DNA from: Heracleum sosnowskyi
Lineage: Eukaryota; Streptophyta; Magnoliopsida; Apiales; Apiaceae
Length of the DNA: 64,000 nt
Assembly: GCA_030848705.1 (NCBI GenBank)
Contig: CM061243.1
Location: forward strand, 120,242,674-120,306,673
Direction of reading: 5' to 3'
Positions 55,934 through 64,000 of this stretch are shown here, one piece after another; position 1 is the first letter of the stretch, and the number at the start of each line of letters is the position of its first letter. The position numbers were made by a program, and so were the translations under genes. The notes beneath the pieces are model-generated. The model had not been told where the DNA came from and made no database searches. It saw only the letters and a program-made list of their open reading frames with translations.

Positions 55934-58900
55934 ATGGCTCAGAATTTTGAGGTTGTTAAAAACAATTATATTGGGTATTTTGATCCTTTGAAATGCCCGG
56001 TTGATCGTTTTCGACCTTGGATTCATTTTTTAAATTCGCAGTGTTGTGTTAGTCGTGCTATATGTTTATCTACTGATTTAAAGATTGAACCACTGTGGTT
56101 GTTGTGTTCTAGTGCTATAATTTCTGATGATTTTAATTCTATATCTTTCACAATTGAGCACACACAGTACACTATTACTGAGAATTTGTTTTGTGAAGTT
56201 TTTCAACTTCCTAGGGACAACTTTGATAGGACCCCTTCTGATATTGAATTAATTCAGTTTTTTAACAGAATTCATTATCAAGGTCCTTTGGAGTTGCCTA
56301 AACTCAGTAAATCTAATTTGGTCTGTGAACGGGATGTCTTATTTGATACTTTAGCTAAGGTTTTCAGCAATTGTACTAAAAGCAATTTTCAAAATATTCC
56401 ATCTTTGTTGCAGTACATTGCTTATGCTATTGTGTTTAATGTTAGACTTAACATTGGTCATATAATCTGGAGTCTTATAGTTAGAAGAGTAGCAAATGCC
56501 AGGATTGATCATGATATTGGTAGAAAAGTCAGGTGTTTCTATCCTCGATTTCTCACTATCTTAATCAATCATGTGCTATCTGATGCTCACAAGGAGATGT
56601 TTTTAAATACTTTATCAAAGACTCCACACTTCTCTTAAATTGAACATCACACCAGTGGTAGTCAGCCCATTCATGGTACAGTTCATTCACCTTCCTACTT
56701 TTGAACCTTTTGTTCCTGAGCAACAACTAGTCATTACAGCTGGAACTTCAGAGGCACTGCCAATACAGGTAATACATCCTATCTCTGGATCATCTGGCAC
56801 CTCTGCTGAAACCCAAGTGGTTGATAGGAATGACCAAGAGGTTGTAGAACCACAATCTCTAACCCAGGTCAGAGAGCCAAACACAATGTCTAATCCTTTA
56901 ACCTCTCAACCTGAAACTGCTTCATTTATAAGACAAAGGTCTAGTGAACAAACACTGAGTGCACCCACAACTCTGTCTCCACCTCTAAAGAAAAGAAAAA
57001 CCTATAGGGAGACAACTGTAAGCCCATCCATCTCCTCCCAACAGGATTTGGACTTTGATATGGCCATTGAACAGTCTCTGACGACATCCTCTCAACAGGA
57101 TGAATCTATTGAAATTTGCCATCGGGCCCTGGCAACTTGTAATGAGTCAAGCACTCTCCCATTACTCACAATGGGAGAAGACATCCAAATAGAAGAAACT
57201 CAGGACACGTTGTTAGGAGAGCACTTAGAATCTGAAACAGTGCCTACCATTGTCACGGTAGAAGTGCCTTCACAGGCATCAGAGGGAAAATCTGATTCTT
57301 TGCCACTTTTAATAGAATCATTTTCTCCCCTCCCAGAGGGAACATCTCTAGCTCCCCAAAGGGATTCTTCACTCGCAGTTTATACTTGTGAAAGTGAAAG
57401 GCAACCAGGTGAGTCTATCACTGAAGTAATTCAGTTTACAATGTCAGATATTTTGACAGACTCAACCAAGGATTGGGATTTGCGAACTCCCATTGCACCA
57501 CCACTGACCTCTCTTGAAGGGGCTAGGGTGATTTCTATTACAGGTACACAATCTGATAACTTGGAAAGACAGCTAGTGATTAGAGATCAAGATCAAACAG
57601 AGAGTGATACACAAGCACATGAGTTGAGTGAAACACCACTGAGAGAAATTGAAGTGAGTGCACACACTGACACAAACACTGCTTCTTTGTTAGCTCAGAT
57701 AGCTGCTCTACAGAAACAACTGAAAGAAACCCAGGCTGAGAAGGACATTCTTAAAGCACAAGTGGTTGAACGGTCTTCTTCTTCCACCTCTGTAACAAAT
57801 CAGCTGGGTATGATTAAAGATGATATTGAAGGATTGAAGACTATTTTCCTACCAAAGATCAATGATGTTCAGCAATCTCAAGTACCGGTGGTTTCGGACG
57901 TTTCTGATCTTACAACTTCAAATGCTCAGCAAATTGCTTCTATTACTACTCAAGTGGACTACATTCAGCAAACTGTTGATGAAAATCAGTGGTTTAATGA
58001 ACAAAGGTTTGCAAAGATTGAAAAAGGAATGTAGCATCTCAATGAAGGGATGAAGCACCTTTACTATATGATCAGGAATTCACATCAACCCACAACTCAA
58101 CAGAAAACATTCTTCGAGGGTGATGATGAAGATGATGCTGATCAAGGAGGAGATAGGGAAGAAAGGAGAGAAAGAGGAGATATAAGGGGAACAAGTGAGG
58201 TGAATCCTGAAGCTGCTACATTCAAATATGTAGAGGATTCCTCAACTAAGGGGGAGAAGAAAGGAGAAGAAAGAGAAGCTGGAGGAGCTTCTGGAAAAGA
58301 TAAGGGAAAGGGTAAACAATCATTGGAGGAGTCTGCTTTTGATGATGCCTACTACTACCATGGTGAACAGGATGATTTCCAATTTGATATATTTGGAGAA
58401 CTGGAGAAGACTATCCCTGAAGAACCTATGGGTGAGGAGGAGGTTGAAGAAGTGGCCAACTTTGATGATTGGGAAGATTAAACCGATTTATATACACCTG
58501 ACCCTCTGTTTCAAAAGGAACTGAAGAAACAACAAGCAGAGTTAAGGAGAAAGGAGGATGAGAATGCTAAGGTCTCCGACATCATATCTCAAAGGCTAAA
58601 AATTCAAAAGGCTGAACATGAAGACAAACAACATCTTCATAGTATTCATGTCAAAGAAAGGAGATTGGATGTGAGGATGAAGCAGGGAAGCAATTGGGAC
58701 AAGGCAAGGGAGATGTTTGATATCCCTCAAAGAGGCACAAACAATGATGCTACTTTTCTGAAGTTACTTGAGAAGATCAGAACTGTTAATCCGGACAACT
58801 CATTATACATGAAGGCATTGAAGGAAGATATCCTGAGGATTACATCTGCATTTGATCAAGTGAGGCAAAAACTGTATATCTATGTGTCTAGTGCTCTTGA

Positions 58901-59396
58901 AGGGTCATTCACCATCTCTCTTGACCTCCTTTAAAGAAGATCTCTCTCTGAATTATGGATTCTAATGAGTAAGGTAAAGAGATCTTCTTGCTTGAACGAG
59001 CTTCTATATGACCGGCTGAGAGATTCTGCTATGAAGGCCAACCCTCAAGTTGTACACTTTCCTTATGAAGTCAAAATCTACAGAGGTACAACTTTGGAGA
59101 CTGTAAGGCTGGATCCTGATTCTTTGAAGCTACAGACTGCAATGCAACTGGTGAAGTTGGAGAATCTTCTGAGAACTTCTGGGTTTACTACTGTAGAGAA
59201 GTCTGAAGTTGCTGATATGATTTCAGACTACTGCACGGAGAAAGTTCCAAGGTATGCTCAGATGAAGAACAGATTGAAGAAGATCACCACTCAACCAGTA
59301 ATGCCAAGTGGAGTGGTTTCTGAAAGTGATCGTGTCCTTGACAAAGATCTTCTAGTCACCTTGCAAGAAGCTGGAGAAGGTGAAATTAGAGACTAA
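55934..59396 (+). pseudogene. Large extra 3' ORF of element B (env-like position), broken into pieces
   Basis: The first piece (55934-56638, 234 aa, MAQNFEVVKNNY start) has a folded look (FRPWIHFLNSQCCVS, ITENLFCEVFQLPRDNF). A +1 frame change at 56638 leads to a long piece (56640-58034) rich in Ser, Thr, Glu and Gln with a KKRKTYRE basic patch and a coiled coil (LLAQIAALQKQLKETQAEKD). The same frame continues past stops at 58032, 58479 and 58932 to 59396, with an acidic GDDEDDADQGGDREERRERG stretch and a helical C-terminus (RDSAMKANPQVVHFPYEVKI). The original protein had about 1100 residues. SIRE/Maximus elements often carry such an ORF, sometimes called env-like; I see no signal peptide or clear membrane helix. 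Function unknown. Confidence 0.75.
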
Positions 59397-59659
59397 GACA
59401 TGATAGGTTTAGCTCAATTTGTAAATGTTAAATGTTTAGAGCTAGGTAAATCAAGATAGGAAAATGTATCATTTGTTCAGACTAGAGGAACATCTATCTT
59501 GTATTTATCTTTATTGTTTGAATCTGGAAATTGTTATATTTAATCCAGAACCTTTTGTTATTTACTTGGATCTTAAAAGTCTTATCTTTTCTTGTTTTAG
59601 TTGAATTATCCTCTAGAGGTATTTGGTTGTTATTGTCTAACAAACAAATGGGGGGAGAT
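59397..59659 (+). other. 3' untranslated stretch and polypurine tract of element B
   Basis: Non-coding DNA ending in the purine run ATGGGGGGAGAT just before the 3' LTR. The polypurine tract primes plus-strand DNA synthesis in LTR elements. Confidence 0.85.
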
Positions 59660-59757
59660 TGAAAGACATATGTCTAGACCTATTTGTAAACACCAAGGAT
59701 TCTACTCAACTTTAATGAAGATGTAATAAGTAAATAATAAAAATCAAGTGTCACGGG
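59660..59757 (+). repeat. Start of the 3' LTR of element B, interrupted by element D
   Basis: These 98 bases match 33526-33622 of the 5' LTR with about five differences. Similarity stops abruptly after GTGTCACGGG, where element D begins (TGAAGGG). ACGGG at 59753-59757 is the probable target duplication of D. Confidence 0.88.
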
Positions 59758-61310
59758 TGAAGGGTTTCGAGCACATAAACGCAACGGAAAACGTAAAAAT
59801 AAATCAAAATTCGAAACCCCTTCGCAGGATCCATGCGAAAACAAAAGATTTAATTCAGAGATTAAGAACAAATACCTTAAGAAGCTTTAACAGTTCATTA
59901 ATGGAAGATTAATGGATATCCAAAACTTGTTCAATCACCACGTATCCCGCTCTCGCGATCTACGCTCTACGGTATCCACACGAACGCTTTTCTTGAAGGA
60001 TTGATGTGTACTAGCACCCGAAAACTGCTTCTTTCTCTCTCTCTTTTCTTGCTCTCATAAGCGGCTAGGGTTTTAATATAAAAACGTTTTTCCACATTAA
60101 AATCAGCCCTCTTTTAGAGTTTATATAGAGAGGAAAATAAGTTTTCTAATTATAATCCAATTATAATAAAATACTAATCCGAAATTCCAATTTATTATTT
60201 AATTAAGTCGCACTTAATTAATTAATAACTAATTTCAGAACTAGTTTAAGTAATTCCATTTTCTATTTAAATAATTAATCAAGTCATACTTAATTAATAT
60301 TATAAATAGAATAAATTACTTATTTAAATTTAAATTCATAATTAAATTATTTCTCCTTCAAGCGTTGTTTGTGTGTGACCCTGTAGGTTATTATTACGTT
60401 GGTAACAATTTTAATAACTAATTAAAATTGTAAACAATGAGTGGCATATAGTAATATATCATTGCCACCCAAGTAATAATAATTAAATCGGTGATTCGAT
60501 TAAGCCTTTCGTGAATAATGTTCCATGTAATATAATCCCTTTAACCTTAATATTATAGATTAAACTCGAGGCATGTAATGTGTCATCCTCTTCATAATTT
60601 AATCTTAGTTTTCTTGATCGATGAGTAGACTAATAAATCAAATCAACATTTGAGCACGACCGTGTATTTCTTAGTCTCACTCATACAAGAGGCCAATAAC
60701 ATCGCTCCTAAAATTAGGAGGGTTAAATCTCATCTAGATCATTCATATTTCTCATACGATTCATAATATACCCAATGTCCACTTTTATCATCACCCGGTC
60801 AAAGGTAACTTTTAATGTAATCAAAGTATATTAATTCTCGTATAAAAATATAATGATTTCAGGTCTAAGGATCATTACACCATTATCACAGTGAGAATTA
60901 CTTATGACAATATTAACATGTGTAATCTCACGGCGGGTCAATCCAGTGTCATGTACTTACATACACCTATGTTTTGACTTTAGTATCACCATACCTATGA
61001 CCAATGAGATGTGGTCATCAGTCAACAAGCATACTAGTCTCTATGCATTATTATTGTCCTTAAATAATAACACTCGACTAGGGATATTTAGGAATAAAGA
61101 TACTATTCATATAATCTCATTTTTAAGTCACATACTTAAAGATATCGAATACGTATCATAATTCCAAGGACATTTATTATGCTAACATTTATAACGCAGT
61201 AAATAAAAACATAATAAACTAATAATAATAATCAATAAAACATAATTAATAATAATAAAATGCTTTCTTTAAAACATAAAAGTATTGTCTCTAGAGCACT
61301 AATACTAACA
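59758..61310 (-). repeat. 3' LTR of element D, 1553 bp
   Basis: On the minus strand it starts TGTTAGTATTAGTG and ends GAAACCCTTCA. A TATATAAA box lies near 60120-60127 in the minus sense. The frame of 85 residues inside it on the plus strand is not a gene. Confidence 0.87.
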
Positions 61311-64000
61311 ATTTCCCACTTGCACTAGAGCCAATATCCCATGTATCCAATACATTTGGAACTAGTGTGACTTACATGCTTCTGCTGCGACAAAGCCTTA
61401 GTCAGTGGTTCTGCAATATTATCAATAGTATGCATTTTACATATAAGTATATCTCCTTGATCATTAATCTCATTAAAAAGGTGATATTGCCTTAGTAAAT
61501 TCCCAAAACATCCTCTTTGGTTACTTCGCTAGTATCAATATACTAAGCCTCGATTGTAGAATCATTTACGGTTCTTGCTATGAACTATTCTAGATTACAA
61601 CACATCCATTTAGACAAAACACAAATCCAGACTAAGACACAAAACCGTCCTGTCTGTCTAGAAACTAACATCCGTGTAACATTTTACATCCAGCTTCCCA
61701 TCTCCTCCATATACCAAGAATGAGTCTTTAGTCATCTTCAGACACTTAAGAATATTCTTGATTCCAATCAAGTGACCATCACTTGGATTAGACTGGTACC
61801 TGCTCGTCATGCTTAAAGCATATCAGACATCATGACGAGTACATATCATCACATACATTATGAAACCAATTTCCGAAGCATATAGAACTACACTAATGTG
61901 GTCCATATCATCCAATGATTTTCGACAATTTATTTTGAGATCACTATCTCATAGACATGGGAACATTTCCTTTTTAGCCTCTTTGCATCCCTAATTGGTG
62001 TAATACATTTTCAATGTATGTACTCTGACTTAAGCCGAAAAATATCCGTGATCTATCTCTATAGATCATGATCCCTAAGATATAGGACACATCTCTTAAG
62101 TCTTTCATCTAGAAACTATTTCTCTACCAAGTCTTAACAGTCTGTTGAGAAAGAATGGCATTCCTTATTTGTAATATATCATCTACATATGATACAAGGA
62201 ATGCCACATGGCTCCCACTAACCTTCTTGTAAACACACGGTTCATCTTCATTTTGAATAGAGCCAAACTATTTGACTGTTCCATCAAAAACGTATATTCC
62301 ATCTCCTCGAGGCTTACTTTAATCCATAAATGGATCGACTTATCTTATAAACCATTCTAGCAAAACTTGGATCTACAAAACCTTCAGGTTGTGTCATGTA
62401 CACAACCTCTTCAACACTCCCATTTAAGAAAGTAGTCTTGACATCCATTTGCCAGATTTCGTAGTCATAGTAAGCAAGCAAAATCCTGATGGACTTGACC
62501 ATTGCTACTGGTGAGAAAGTTTCATCATAGTCAATACCATGAATTTACTTGAAACCTTTTGCCACCAGTCGTGCCTTATAGGTCTGTACATTACTATCCA
62601 TGTCAGTTTTCTTCTTGAAAACACAATTGCACCTTATAGGTTTTACCCCTTTAGGTGGATCAACCAAAGTCCATACTTGGTTTTTCATACATGGAATCCA
62701 TCTTAGATTTCATGGCCTCCTGCCAACTTTTAGATCTTGGAATGTTCATAGCGTCTTGGTAGGTAAGAGGCTCATTATCATTATTCACAAGCGACATCAC
62801 CATCCTGAGTCAAGAGAAATTCATAATATATCTCGGACTCATGGTGAATCCTACCAGACCTACGAACAACCTGTGTTTCTTGAGCAGTATTGTCATTAAC
62901 ATTTTTTTGTACATTCTGCTCTTGTTCCAACTTCAGTTCAATGTTATCTCATGGTTCTCGATCCTCATCGAGATCTATTTTCCTCCCACTATTTCTTTTA
63001 GAAAGAAATTCTCTCTCAAGAAATACAGCAGTTCCAGCAACAAACACTTTGTTCTCTGGAGGATTAATGAAGTAATACCTCTTTTGTTTTAATTTGGTAT
63101 CCCACAAAATTCCATTTATCTGATTTTGGTCCTAGCTTGTCAGAGGTTAAACGTTTCACAAACGCTTGGCATCCCCTAATTTTCATAAATGACATGCTAT
63201 GACTTTTCTCAGTCCACATCTTATATGGTGTCTCCTGAACCAGTTTAGTAGGAACACGGTTTAGTGTATATGCACATGTCTCTAGGGTATAACCCCAGAA
63301 ACTTATTGGAAGATTCTTCTGACTTCATCATCCATCGCACTATGTCCAACAAAGTGTGATTTTAGTTCTTAGAAACCCCTTTCTTTGAACCTTTTATACT
63401 TCAGCTTAATATTCTTTGAACTTTTCAAAAGATTAGAATTTGTTCTTCAAAAGATATCCATATTCGTATCTACTGAAATCATCAGTAACCGCTATAAAGT
63501 AGTAAAACCTACCTTCTGCCATCGTACGTATATGACCACATACATCACCATGTATAAGTCATAATCGTTCGATGACCCTTTCACCATTTCTAGTAAAAGG
63601 GGCTTTTTGTCTTTTTACCAAATAAACCAAGATTCACATTCTTCGTATGATTCATAATCAAACTTATCCAATCATCCATCAGTATGTAAATTGGAAATGC
63701 ATTTCTTATAATATGTCCTTAATTACAGTGCCAAAGGTAATGTTTGATTTGAGTCATTTTAGAACATATAAATTGTTAACTAATTGTGCAACATCATTAA
63801 CCTTTTCATTGAAATGTAATAAACAACAATTGTTATATATCCAATTAAAATGAAAAACCTTTCTTGTCCATACAAGAAACCAATATAATGTCTCTACTCT
63901 TAGAGGCGCGTAGTTACAATTATCAAGTTCTAAACTTAGCCTTATAGGCAAAATTAAGTAACGAGTTACTTCAACTAGAGCAACAACTTTTGCTCCAATT
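61311..64000 (-). pseudogene. pol: Broken pol of element D
   Basis: Read on the minus strand, the integrase C-terminal region contains GCQAFVKRLTSDKLGPKSDK (about 63120-63180) and upstream of it a LLDIVRWMM-like relic (about 63330). RT follows: YDETFSPVAMVKSIRILLAY, WQMDVKTTFLNG and YMTQPEGFVDP (62560-62314). Frames are interrupted by many stops. RNase H should lie at 61323-62313, but I could read only scattered similarity there. Confidence 0.82.

Larger units (their letters stand above)
33526..59757 (+). mobile_element. SIRE/Maximus-type Copia retrotransposon (element B), host of three nested insertions
   Basis: Order on the plus strand: 5' LTR 33526-34902, primer binding site 34903, gag, pol (protease, integrase, reverse transcriptase, RNase H), a long spacer, an extra large 3' ORF, polypurine tract (59647-59659) and 3' LTR start at 59660. 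The order PR-IN-RT-RH is that of Copia; the extra 3' ORF and long LTR fit the SIRE/Maximus lineage. It is interrupted by a solo LTR at 35727-37065, element C at 40548-53325 and element D from 59758. The 3' LTR continues beyond the window, on the far side of D. The coding parts carry several stops, so it is inactive. AATAC before 33526 is the likely left half of the target duplication. Confidence 0.9.
59758..64000 (-). mobile_element. Copia retrotransposon (element D), minus strand, continues beyond the window
   Basis: It lies in opposite orientation inside the 3' LTR of element B. Its 3' LTR is 61310-59758 on the minus strand, preceded by a polypurine tract (CAAGTGGGAAAT, 61322-61311). Coding remnants follow to the right edge: reverse transcriptase at about 62314-62560 and integrase C-terminal part at about 63060-63360. 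The 5' LTR, gag and second target duplication are outside. Confidence 0.88.

Overview
This window is nuclear DNA of a flowering plant. It is AT-rich, its genes have many exons joined by GT-AG introns, it carries a plant-type (TTTAGGG) interstitial telomeric block, and a large share of it is plant transposons (Copia and Gypsy LTR elements, a LINE, MITEs). I cannot name the species; a eudicot is most likely. Almost every large open frame belongs either to one of four host genes or to a retrotransposon.

Host genes, left to right. (1) A plastid-type MscS-like mechanosensitive channel gene (MSL2/MSL3 type) on the minus strand. Its start codon is at 7948, thirteen coding exons run to position 1, and the 3' end lies outside. 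(2) A complete ten-exon GDP-fucose O-fucosyltransferase-family gene on the minus strand (16807 to 9671). Its small signal-anchor exon lies 2.5 kb upstream of exon 2, next to a long (GA/CT) tract. (3) A single-exon J-domain protein with a C-terminal AT-hook on the plus strand (25135-26103). (4) A small cysteine-rich protein with repeated CX3C motifs on the minus strand (29885-30271), with a probable 5'UTR intron. A decayed fragment of a plant cyclase/kynurenine-formamidase-like gene lies at 23.4-23.8 kb. I see no functional link between these genes.

Transposons outside the large nest: two MITE-like elements with related ends near 8.75-9.16 and 17.3-17.6 kb, a Tourist-like MITE in an O-fucosyltransferase intron, a decayed Copia element at 18318-23130 (target duplication GTAAG), a long-TIR Mutator-like element at 24231-24954, a LINE 3' fragment at about 28.2-29.1 kb, an 80-bp hAT-type MITE at 30556-30635 and a 555-bp hAT-type element at 32780-33334.

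From 33.5 kb to the right edge the window is one nest of LTR retrotransposons. The host is a SIRE/Maximus-type Copia element (B, from 33526) with gag, pol and an extra 3' ORF. Three insertions interrupt it: a 1.34-kb solo LTR in gag (35727-37065, TSD ACTGC), a 12.8-kb Gypsy element in the reverse transcriptase (C, 40548-53325, TSD TTGAT), and an oppositely oriented Copia element in the 3' LTR (D, from 59758). Element C is the most striking object here. It has two almost identical LTRs of nearly 5 kb around only 2.8 kb of broken coding sequence, so it jumped very recently although it cannot encode its own machinery.

I found no CRISPR array, no canonical tRNA or rRNA gene, and no clear new multigene system. 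The best leads are the mobilisation of element C, the repeated AGTACTACC motif and large 3' ORF of element B, the CX3C protein, and the repeat-loaded first intron of the O-fucosyltransferase gene. All coordinates and comparisons were made by eye.
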